Source: Sphingopyxis panaciterrulae (GTDB lineage: Bacteria > Pseudomonadota > Alphaproteobacteria > Sphingomonadales > Sphingomonadaceae). Taken from it: 64,000 bases of DNA. This document shows positions 17,446-24,915 of the stretch, in pieces (the stretch's first letter is position 1; every line of letters begins with the position of its first letter). The position numbers and the translations under genes are program-made. The notes below the pieces were generated by a model, which ran no database searches, was not told the DNA's origin, and worked only from the letters and a program-made list of their open reading frames with translations. The DNA is taken from contig NZ_JACIJH010000004.1 of NCBI RefSeq assembly GCF_014199295.1, positions 62,001 to 126,000 of the forward strand, written 5' to 3'.

Positions 17446-18980
17446 CAATAGCCTTCCATCGCGGCGGCACGCGCGCCGGTTTCGGCGTGCAGCGCATCCA
17501 GATAATCGCGGTTGGCGGGAAGCCCCGCCGTCAGCGACCGCGCGCGCTGTCGGCTCGCGGCGATCGCCGCCCGCGCCCGGTCGCTCACCGCCAGCCCCTC
17601 GGGCAGGGGAAACCCCATGCCATAGAGAATATATTGGTGGCTCGCGGCCGAGAATATCTCGTCGATCTGCGGAAAGTCCCACGCCGACGGCGGCTGGTCG
17701 CGCCACAGCGCGAGCAGGTCGGTAAGCCGCTGCGGCACATGCGCCGGGTCGCGCTGCGCGCGCCAATAGGGCTCATCGCGGCGGCTCAGCGCATAATGGA
17801 GCTTCAGAAACTCGACGACACGATCCCAGCGATAGCGGAACAGCGTGTTGAAGCGCTCGGCATGGATCGCCATCGCGGCGCGGCTCGCCGGGAAATTCTC
17901 GGCCAGCGCGCGCAGCGACAGCTCGATCAGCACGATCGCCGAGGATTCGAGCGGTTCGATGAACCCCGCCGACAGCCCGACCGCGACGCAATTGCCCTGC
18001 CAGAAACGCGCGCGGTGGCCGGTCGGAAAGCTCAGCTTGCGCACCGCCACATCGGGCGCATCGGGCAGCACCGCGGCGATATGGGACCGCAGCACCGCTT
18101 CGGCCGCCTCGTCGTCGAGGAAGCGGCTCGCATAGACGCAGCCGATGCCGCGGCGCCCCGGCAGGCCGATATCCCAGATCCAGCCCGCCGCGTGCGCGGT
18201 CGCGATCGTCTGCGAGGCGATCGGGCTGCCCGGCGCGACCGGCACCTGCGCCGCGAGCGCGCGGTCGTTGAAAAGCACGTTGCCGCGATCGATCCACTCG
18301 ACCCCCAGATGGCGCCCGATCAGCAGCGCGGCATGGCCGGTGCAGTCGACGAACAGCCCGGCGGCGATGTCGCCATGTTCGCGCGTGCGGACCGCGGCAA
18401 TGCCGCCCTCTCCGTCGCCCAGCACGTCGACGACATGGTCGGCGAGATGGCGCACCCCTAGCCGCTGCGTCGCGTGGCGCGTCAGCAGTGCCGCCAGCTT
18501 TCCGGCGTCGAGATGATAGGCGTAATTGGCCGCGCCCTGATAGGCGGGCATCGCCCGCTGGCGCGGCGCGAGATGGCGGTCGCACAGCGCCACCTGCGGC
18601 GTCATCGCCGCCGCGAAGGACAGGTCGGGTGCGTCCTCCCGCCACGCCGCGAGCAATTCCCCGACCGGCGCGTCGGGGGGCGAGGTGAAGGGGTGGAAAT
18701 AGCGGTCGTCCGCGCCGCCGTCGACCCAGCCGTCGAAGCGCGATCCCTGCTTGAAGGATGCGTCGCAGGCGGTCAGAAACCCGGCCTCGTCCAGGCCGAT
18801 CGCCGCCAGCGTCGCGCGCAGCGTCGGCCAGGTGCCCTCGCCGACCCCGATGGTCGGAATGTCGGGCGCCTCGATTAGCGTCACGTCGAGACCGGGACGC
18901 GCCGCGGCGAGCGAGCAGGCCGCCAGCCATCCGGCGGTGCCGCCGCCCACGATGACCACCTTCTCGATCGTGCCGTTCAT
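17445..18980 (-). CDS. Flavin-dependent tryptophan-halogenase-family protein
   Basis: A 511-residue halogenase-family flavoprotein, the third with an intact flavin site in the window. It begins [18 protein letters not shown]. The lysine in S-F-K near residue 76 and G-F-I-E-P-L-E-S near 342 are kept. The family signature W-x-W-x-I-P reads W-I-W-D-I-G near residue 267, so one conserved proline is missing. It is the first gene after the terminator that follows the TonB receptor and starts an overlapping run of genes ending at the MFS transporter. It is only moderately similar to the halogenase at 14206-15708, so the two may act on different positions or form a mixed complex. Confidence 0.88.
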   Translation of the reverse strand: MNGTIEKVVIVGGGTAGWLAACSLAAARPGLDVTLIEAPDIPTIGVGEGTWPTLRATLAAIGLDEAGFLTACDASFKQGSRFDGWVDGGADDRYFHPFTSPPDAPVGELLAAWREDAPDLSFAAAMTPQVALCDRHLAPRQRAMPAYQGAANYAYHLDAGKLAALLTRHATQRLGVRHLADHVVDVLGDGEGGIAAVRTREHGDIAAGLFVDCTGHAALLIGRHLGVEWIDRGNVLFNDRALAAQVPVAPGSPIASQTIATAHAAGWIWDIGLPGRRGIGCVYASRFLDDEAAEAVLRSHIAAVLPDAPDVAVRKLSFPTGHRARFWQGNCVAVGLSAGFIEPLESSAIVLIELSLRALAENFPASRAAMAIHAERFNTLFRYRWDRVVEFLKLHYALSRRDEPYWRAQRDPAHVPQRLTDLLALWRDQPPSAWDFPQIDEIFSAASHQYILYGMGFPLPEGLAVSDRARAAIAASRQRARSLTAGLPANRDYLDALHAETGARAAAMEGY

Positions 18981-19020
18981 TCCGTCATAATCCTAGGCGA
19001 AGCGCCCGCTGTCGTCACGC

Positions 19021-19053
19021 AAAAGAGCCGCACCGGGCAAGCGGTGCGGCTCT
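19021..19053 (-). terminator. Strong rho-independent terminator after the TonB receptor
   Basis: AGAGCCGCACC (19024-19034) and GGTGCGGCTCT (19043-19053) form a perfect 11-base stem; on the minus strand it is followed by TTTT. It lies between the TonB receptor gene and the halogenase-SapC-cupin genes on the same strand, so the receptor should be made in excess over the downstream enzymes. Confidence 0.85.
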
Positions 19054-19091
19054 CTCGCCAGGGAAGCGGCGGGAGGGTGCCGCCTCTTGCG

Positions 19092-22000
19092 TCAGAAAGC
19101 GAACCGGACCCCCGCCGCATAGCGGGCGAAGCCCGGCGATGCGAAGGTGACGTTGTTCTTGTGACGCAGGTGCCCGCGCCGCCCTTCGCCGGTCAGGTTG
19201 ATCCCTTCGACGAAACCGGTGATGCCCGGAACGAACTCCCAGCTCGCGCTCGCGTCGATCTGCCAATACGCCTCGACATAGAAGGGGTTGGGTCCGGTTC
19301 CTGCGAGGAACTTGTCGCGCCAGTTCCACGCGACGCGGGCCTGGATCGGACCCTTGTCGTAATAGGCAACGGCATTGGCGCTGTCGCTGAGGCCGGTCAG
19401 CGCGAACTGCGCCACTGTCGACGGCTGACTATTGTCATAGGTCGCGTCGCCGTTGACGATCGTATAGTTCAGGATGACGCCGAAGCCGGTATCCCAGAAG
19501 CTGTGCTGAAGCGCGAACTCCCACCCGTTGAGCGACGCGGTCTGGTCGCTGTTGATCGGCTGCGTGATCTCGAAATTGAGCAGCGGGTCGCCCGGCGCGG
19601 CGTGGATGATGCCCGAATAGGGGGTACCCCCGCCGCCTCCGGTAATCGTCGCCGTCTCGGGGAAGTTTTCGAAGATATATTGCCGGATCTGCCCGACCGT
19701 CGCCCCCGAACCGAGCGCCGCCTGCGCCGCCTGCCAGCGCGGCCCGTCGACCGGCGTGGTCAGCCCAAAGGCGGTCGAGTCGACGCGGGTCGAGGAGAGG
19801 AAGTTGCTCACATCCTTGTGGAACCAGCCCACCGACACATAGCTGGAGGGCGCGTAATACCACTCCGCCGACAGGTCGATATTCTTCGACTTATAGGGGA
19901 TCAGGCCCGGATTGCCCTGGGCGCCGGTGCCCCCACCCACGCGGAACAATGTGTCGAGCGTGCGCCCGCCCTGCATGCTCGCATAGTCGGGGCGCGTGAT
20001 CGTGTGGCTGTAGGACGCGCGCAGCTTGACATTGTCCATCGGCGAAACGTCGAGGTCGAACGCCGGCAGCCAGTTCTGATAATGGCCCTTGAAGCGCGTG
20101 AACTCGCTGTCGCCCGACGAGACGACGTTGAATTCATTCTCGCCCACCCAGTCGGTGGTCACCGGCGCCGGCACCAGCGCCGCCGACGAAATGGTCGTCG
20201 TCTCGTATCGCACGCCGGCGACGAAATGGCCCGGATTGCCCATCAGGTCGAACTGGGTCGCAACCTGCAGATAGGGCGCAAGCGTCTTTTCGGTGATCCG
20301 GCGGTCGGTGTTGAAGGTCGCAAGGCAGGTGCCCGGCTGAGCCGATCCGGTCGTCGGATCGCTGCACGCCTGGTAATTTTCCTCGATCAGCCCGGCAAGC
20401 CGCTCGAAGTCGAAGGTATAGAAGCTGTCGATCATCCCCGATTGCGCGAGCCCCGGGAATTTGTCGGGGAGCGTCACCAGCGTAAAGATGTCGTCGGGAA
20501 TGTCCGAAGCCGGCCCCGCGCCGCCCCAGGTGTCGTCGTTCTGGATCGTGCCAAAGGCCGAACGCACCTTGCTGTCGACATAGGAGACACCGAAATCGAT
20601 GCTGTCGAGGAAACCCTCGTCATGGTCGTAATGACCGCGCAGTTGCACCTGGTCGATGCGGTTGCGGAAATAGGCGTTGCGGAAAGCGTCGCCGGTCGGG
20701 GTGACCATCGATGCGTCGAGCGGGTCGATGCCCGGATACATGTTATAGGAGATGACCGGCAGGTCGTTCTCGAAATTGATCGTCTGGTTCTCGACCCCGA
20801 ACACCGCGTTGCCGAGAGACATGCTCGATCCGAAATTATTGACCGGATTCACCTGCGCGGTCGAATGATGGGCGTCGAGTTCCATCGTCACCCCGCCCGG
20901 CGCTTCCCACTCGAGGTTGAAGCCCAGCGACTTGTTCTCGGCGCGGTTTTCCGTCAACGCGCCGCTGTACGACAGATCCTTGCCGCCATAGAGGGCGTCG
21001 GGGCCCGGCACGCCCGTGGGGGCACCGAAATGTTCGGAATAGAAGATCGGACCCGCGATCGGGCCGTCGGTCCACGCGCTCGACGTGTCTTCATGGTTGA
21101 ACCACACGCCGACATTGCTGTTGCGCGTTTCGACGGTGTTGCGCGAATAGGTATAGTCGACGGTCGCGGTCAACGCGTCGGTCGGACGGAACTGCAGGAC
21201 CGCCTGGCCGTTGATCCGCTCGCGATTGATGTCGTTCAGGTCGTAGGACGCATTCTGCGGAACCTGATAGACGTCATTCCCCTCGGGACGGTTGGTGATA
21301 TTATCGTAGCGAGGATCGCCCGGTTGCGCCAGCGAGCCCCAGTTGTTCTCGCTACCCAGATAGCCGTCGCGCCAGCCGACATTGGCCTGGTTCACGCTCG
21401 CCTTGCGCTTCTGATAGGAGCCGATGAGCAGGATGCCGATCGTGTCGTTCGCGAAGGTGCTGCTGACGATCCCCGATATTTCGGGGGTGATCGGATTGCC
21501 GTTGTTGCGCGACGAATCATAGACACCCTTGACCGCCAGGCTGCCGCGCAGCCCCGGCTTGTCGAGCGGACGCGGAGTGCGGATGTTGATCGTCGAGCCG
21601 ATGCCGCCCGACTCCACCGTCGCACGGCCGCTCTTGTACACCTCGACCGCGGCGATACCCTCGGACGCGAGGTTGGCGAAATCGAACGAGCGCGACGAAG
21701 GCGCGCTGCCGCCGTCACCGATCAGCGCGGTCGGCATCTGACGGCCGTTCAGCGTCACCAGATTGAACTCGGGACCGAAGCCGCGAACCGTGACCAGCGA
21801 ACCTTCACCATTCGAACGGTCGATCGACACACCGGTGATGCGCTGCAGCGACTCGGCGAGGTTGGTGTCGGGGAACTTGCCGATATCCTCGGCGGAGATC
21901 GCGTCGACGACGCCTTGCGCGTTGCGCTTGATGTCGGCCGACGCGGCAAGGCTGGCGCGGATGCCGGTGACGACGATCGCGTCGCCGTCGGCAACGGTGT

Positions 22001-22121
22001 CGTCGGCGCTTTCCTGCGCCATGGCGGTCTGAGCCGCGCCCATCAGCGACAGCGCCGACGTGCCGACCAGCAATCTGGCGAGCCAAAGCTTGTGAGATGC
22101 CTGCACCCCTATCCTCCCCAT
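19092..22121 (-). CDS. TonB-dependent receptor of the beta-glucan locus
   Basis: A 1009-residue outer-membrane receptor of the large Xanthomonas/Caulobacter type. The ATG at 22121 gives a signal peptide ending A-M-A-Q-E; upstream in-frame starts at 22148 (ATG) and 22169 (GTG) have no ribosome site, and the second falls inside an operator. The TonB box D-A-I-V-V-T-G-I-R is followed by the plug (S-L-Q-R-I-T-G-V-S-I, V-T-V-R-G-F-G-P) and a long barrel ending A-A-G-V-R-F-A-F. It should import beta-glucan oligosaccharides produced by the GH16 enzyme. Two LacI-type operators cover its predicted promoter at 22158-22195. A strong terminator follows the gene. Confidence 0.93.
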   Translation of the reverse strand: MGRIGVQASHKLWLARLLVGTSALSLMGAAQTAMAQESADDTVADGDAIVVTGIRASLAASADIKRNAQGVVDAISAEDIGKFPDTNLAESLQRITGVSIDRSNGEGSLVTVRGFGPEFNLVTLNGRQMPTALIGDGGSAPSSRSFDFANLASEGIAAVEVYKSGRATVESGGIGSTINIRTPRPLDKPGLRGSLAVKGVYDSSRNNGNPITPEISGIVSSTFANDTIGILLIGSYQKRKASVNQANVGWRDGYLGSENNWGSLAQPGDPRYDNITNRPEGNDVYQVPQNASYDLNDINRERINGQAVLQFRPTDALTATVDYTYSRNTVETRNSNVGVWFNHEDTSSAWTDGPIAGPIFYSEHFGAPTGVPGPDALYGGKDLSYSGALTENRAENKSLGFNLEWEAPGGVTMELDAHHSTAQVNPVNNFGSSMSLGNAVFGVENQTINFENDLPVISYNMYPGIDPLDASMVTPTGDAFRNAYFRNRIDQVQLRGHYDHDEGFLDSIDFGVSYVDSKVRSAFGTIQNDDTWGGAGPASDIPDDIFTLVTLPDKFPGLAQSGMIDSFYTFDFERLAGLIEENYQACSDPTTGSAQPGTCLATFNTDRRITEKTLAPYLQVATQFDLMGNPGHFVAGVRYETTTISSAALVPAPVTTDWVGENEFNVVSSGDSEFTRFKGHYQNWLPAFDLDVSPMDNVKLRASYSHTITRPDYASMQGGRTLDTLFRVGGGTGAQGNPGLIPYKSKNIDLSAEWYYAPSSYVSVGWFHKDVSNFLSSTRVDSTAFGLTTPVDGPRWQAAQAALGSGATVGQIRQYIFENFPETATITGGGGGTPYSGIIHAAPGDPLLNFEITQPINSDQTASLNGWEFALQHSFWDTGFGVILNYTIVNGDATYDNSQPSTVAQFALTGLSDSANAVAYYDKGPIQARVAWNWRDKFLAGTGPNPFYVEAYWQIDASASWEFVPGITGFVEGINLTGEGRRGHLRHKNNVTFASPGFARYAAGVRFAF

Positions 22122-22157
22122 GTTCCGCCGCTCGTGTTCCGGCGGCATTCGCTTAAT

Positions 22158-22169
22158 GTGAACGTTCAC
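22158..22169. promoter_or_regulatory. LacI-type operator, perfect palindrome
   Basis: GTGAACGTTCAC is a perfect 12-base palindrome with the CG centre common in LacI-family operators. It overlaps the expected transcription start of the minus-strand TonB receptor, so a bound repressor would block initiation. Its centre is 18 bases from that of the second site. Confidence 0.7.
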
Positions 22170-22195
22170 CTAATTGATAACGTTCTCTCTGTCAA
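22165..22195 (-). promoter_or_regulatory. Predicted promoter of the beta-glucan TonB receptor
   Basis: On the minus strand TTGACA (22190-22195) is a perfect -35 box. A 17-base spacer leads to TAGGTG, a poor -10 match. The two operators sit in the spacer and at the start point, a classical repressor layout. The -10 weakness keeps confidence moderate. Confidence 0.5.
22176..22187. promoter_or_regulatory. LacI-type operator, second site
   Basis: GATAACGTTCTC shares the AACGTT core with the neighbouring palindrome and with the GH3 site at 10937-10948. It lies between the TTGACA box and the predicted -10 region of the TonB receptor promoter. Confidence 0.6.
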
Positions 22196-22332
22196 TCTGG
22201 GCCGCATACGATTGCGATGCGGTGGTGCAAAAATGCTGCACCTCTCCGGACGCGTGAAACCGGAGACGAATGACGGGAAAGCGCTGCCCCTTGACCGCGC
22301 TCCTCCGCGGGAATCCGTGCCCCCCGCAAAAT

Positions 22333-22354
22333 AATACTTAGTACTTGAAGTATT
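22333..22354. promoter_or_regulatory. AT-rich inverted repeat before the second TonB receptor
   Basis: AATACTT and AAGTATT flank an eight-base centre that itself contains AGTACT. It stands out in GC-rich sequence, 215 bases upstream of the plus-strand receptor. A TTTTT follows on the plus strand, so a weak terminator is an alternative to an operator. Confidence 0.35.
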
Positions 22355-22568
22355 TTTCCGGAATGCTACAAGAATGGCGGGAACGGGAAATATCCGTCCG
22401 CGTGATGGCGCTCCAGACGGAAAACGCCTCGATCGTCACCCGGCTCAGATGGCGCTCGCCAGGGATTCGGCCCGCTCCCTCAAAACGAAAGGCCCGGATG
22501 GGTGTCCAGCGCGACCGCCGCGATAGTGCGCGGCCGGGGCATGTGTGCGGCCGGTTTGGGAGGACAGG

Positions 22569-24833
22569 ATGAGGACCGGATTTCTATTGCTTTCGACCGC
22601 CGCCGCCGTGCTTGCGGCGCCAGCCTACGCCCAGTCGGCGGACCCCGCCGCGGCCGGCGACGGCGCGGCTCCGACCGATCAGGGTTTCGGCGGCGACATC
22701 GTCGTCACCGCACAGCGCCGCTCCGAAAGCGTGCAGGACGTGCCGATCGCCATTTCGGCTTTCAACAGCGAAATGGTGCAGGCGAGCGGCAGCACCAACA
22801 TCACCAGCCTCAACGGCCTCGCGCCCAACGTCGTTCTCCAGACGCAAGGGCTGGTCGCCAACGTCCCGATGATCTCGATCCGCGGGATGAGCACGTCGGA
22901 TCCCGATCCCAATGCCGACCCCAAGGTCAGCACGGTCATCGACGGCGTCTATATCCCCTTCGTGTCGAGCACGATGCTCGACCTGTTCGACGTCGAGCGG
23001 ATCGAGGTGCTGAAGGGTCCGCAGGGCGTGCTGTTCGGCAAGAACAACCTCGCCGGCACGCTCAATGTCATCACCGCGCGCCCCACCGATGATTTCGGCG
23101 GCGAGGTGCGGCTGACCGCAGGGTCGAACGGGCTCAAGCAGGTTCGCGGCAAGATCAACAGCGGCCGCTTCGCAAACGACGCGCTCGCGGCGAAGGTTGC
23201 GGTCAACTTCCGTGACTATAACGGCTACAGCCGCAACGTCATCACCGGCAACCGGCTCAACGCCGCCAACGTCAAATCGGTGCGCGGCGCACTCGAATAT
23301 GATCAGGGCGGCGCCTTCGATTCGACGCTCGTCATCGACTGGCTGAAGCAGAAGACGACCGGTCCCGCGCCGCATGTGCTCGACAATGGCGATCCCAACT
23401 GGGATCTGCTGCCCGACGCGGTCAAGACCGACGTGCGCAAGGCGGCGGTGCCCTTCGATCCCTTCGCCAACACCGCAAGCTACGGCGGGTCGTGGACCTC
23501 GAACCTCGACGTCGGTTACGGCACGGTCAGCGCGGTGCTCGGCTATCGCCACCTCACCTATCTGACGCACGGCGATTTCGACGGGCTCATCACGCCGCTG
23601 CCGGGGCTCGACGTCTATCGCGATTTCTCCGGCGAATCGAAAAGCGCCGAGCTGCGCTATGTCTCGCCCGAAGGCGAGCCGGTCGATTTCGTCGTCGGCC
23701 TCTACTACCAGGCCGACAAATGGCGCCAGCTCAACACCGTCTACGCCAATCCCGCGGCGACGACGCTGGCGCAGTTGCACCAGGACACCGAAAGCTATGC
23801 GATGTTCGCGCTGGTCAACGCGCATCCGACCGACCGGCTGACCCTGTCGATCGGCGGGCGCTACAGCCACGACCGCAAGAAATACGACATCGCGTCGCAG
23901 GTGCTGGTGAACGACGTCCAGACCTCGGCCTTCGATACCAGCCGCAAGGCGACCTGGGCCGAATTCACGCCCCGCCTGACCGTCGAATATGAACTGGCGC
24001 CGGCGGCGATGGTCTATGCCAATTATTCGCAGGGCTACAAGGCCGGCGGATTCAACTCGCGCGGCACGACGCCGGAGAATATCGGACCGTACGGCCCCGA
24101 GCATGTCAACGCCTTCGAAGTGGGCGCCAAGACCGACCTTTTCGACCGCCTGCTGCGCTTCAACGTCGCGGGATTCGTCAACAATTACCGCAACCTGCAA
24201 GGCTCGGTGACGACGATGGGTGCGGTGCGGCCGGAAAATATCACGACCAACATCGCGGCGGCGAAAATCTATGGCGTCGAGGTCGAAACGGTCCTGCGGC
24301 CGGCGCCGGGCTTCACCCTCGGCGCCAATCTCGCCTATCTGCACGCGCGCTACACCGATTTCTGCGCCGACACCGACGGCGTCTTCACCGACGGTTCGCC
24401 GGAGGCAGGCCAGTGCGGCCCCGCGGTGCCGATCCTCATCAACGGCGTGCCCAACGGCACCTATGCCGTGCCCACCGACTCCTCGCATCTCGACCTTGCC
24501 AACGCCCCCGAGTGGAGCGGCAGCATCTCGGCCGACTATGCGATCCCGACCGGGTTCGGCGAGGTCAAGCTACACGGTGACGGCCGCTATTCGAGCCGCT
24601 TCAACACCTGGGGGCGCGACAATGATCCCGGCTATTACCGCAAGGAAGTGATGCTGGTGAACGCCAGCATCGCAGTCGCCGGCTTCGACAATGCGTGGAA
24701 GGTCACCGTCTACGGATCGAACCTGACCAACCAGAAGGTCATTTCGGGCGCGATCTCCGCCGGCGCGACGCCGATCCAGCAATATTATCAGCCGCCGCGC
24801 GAATTCGGCGTGGACGTCGCGTTCAAATTCTGA
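22569..24833 (+). CDS. TonB-dependent receptor linked to a sulfatase
   Basis: A 754-residue outer-membrane receptor of the classical sphingomonad type, shorter than the two others here. The start at 22569 has GGGAGG upstream and gives a signal peptide ending A-P-A-Y-A-Q. The TonB box D-I-V-V-T-A-Q-R-R-S-E-S-V is followed by the plug (V-D-G-V-Y-I-P, G-P-Q-G-V-L-F-G-K-N) and a barrel ending F-G-V-D-V-A-F-K-F. The next gene on the same strand is a sulfatase, so the ligand may be a sulfated glycan or another sulfate ester. A strong terminator lies between the two genes, meaning the sulfatase depends on readthrough or its own promoter. Confidence 0.92.
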   Translation: MRTGFLLLSTAAAVLAAPAYAQSADPAAAGDGAAPTDQGFGGDIVVTAQRRSESVQDVPIAISAFNSEMVQASGSTNITSLNGLAPNVVLQTQGLVANVPMISIRGMSTSDPDPNADPKVSTVIDGVYIPFVSSTMLDLFDVERIEVLKGPQGVLFGKNNLAGTLNVITARPTDDFGGEVRLTAGSNGLKQVRGKINSGRFANDALAAKVAVNFRDYNGYSRNVITGNRLNAANVKSVRGALEYDQGGAFDSTLVIDWLKQKTTGPAPHVLDNGDPNWDLLPDAVKTDVRKAAVPFDPFANTASYGGSWTSNLDVGYGTVSAVLGYRHLTYLTHGDFDGLITPLPGLDVYRDFSGESKSAELRYVSPEGEPVDFVVGLYYQADKWRQLNTVYANPAATTLAQLHQDTESYAMFALVNAHPTDRLTLSIGGRYSHDRKKYDIASQVLVNDVQTSAFDTSRKATWAEFTPRLTVEYELAPAAMVYANYSQGYKAGGFNSRGTTPENIGPYGPEHVNAFEVGAKTDLFDRLLRFNVAGFVNNYRNLQGSVTTMGAVRPENITTNIAAAKIYGVEVETVLRPAPGFTLGANLAYLHARYTDFCADTDGVFTDGSPEAGQCGPAVPILINGVPNGTYAVPTDSSHLDLANAPEWSGSISADYAIPTGFGEVKLHGDGRYSSRFNTWGRDNDPGYYRKEVMLVNASIAVAGFDNAWKVTVYGSNLTNQKVISGAISAGATPIQQYYQPPREFGVDVAFKF

Positions 24834-24845
24834 CGCAAGATAAGA

Positions 24846-24883
24846 CCCGCGGCGCGCGCGTCCCTCGCGCCGCGGGCCTTTTT
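24846..24883 (+). terminator. Rho-independent terminator after the TonB receptor
   Basis: CCCGCGGCGCG (24846-24856) pairs with CGCGCCGCGGG (24866-24876), followed by CC and TTTTT. It lies 13 bases past the receptor stop and 32 bases before the sulfatase start. Confidence 0.9.
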
Positions 24884-24915
24884 CCGTGCAGGAAGGGACG
24901 GAACGGGAGAGCAAA

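Larger units (their letters stand above)
22122..22568. other. Intergenic region between divergent TonB receptor genes
   Basis: About 450 bases without a convincing gene. It holds the operator pair and promoter for the minus-strand receptor (22158-22195), an AT-rich inverted repeat at 22333-22354 and the ribosome site GGGAGG at 22558-22563 for the plus-strand receptor. Short open frames here are not supported. Confidence 0.7.

Noticed and set aside
22345-22572. 75-codon frame in front of the second TonB receptor
   Set aside because: No ribosome site or family likeness; it lies across the regulatory gap.
22584-24488. 634-codon minus-strand frame over the second TonB receptor
   Set aside because: Shadow frame rich in Arg, Val and Asp; the plus-strand receptor has all expected motifs.
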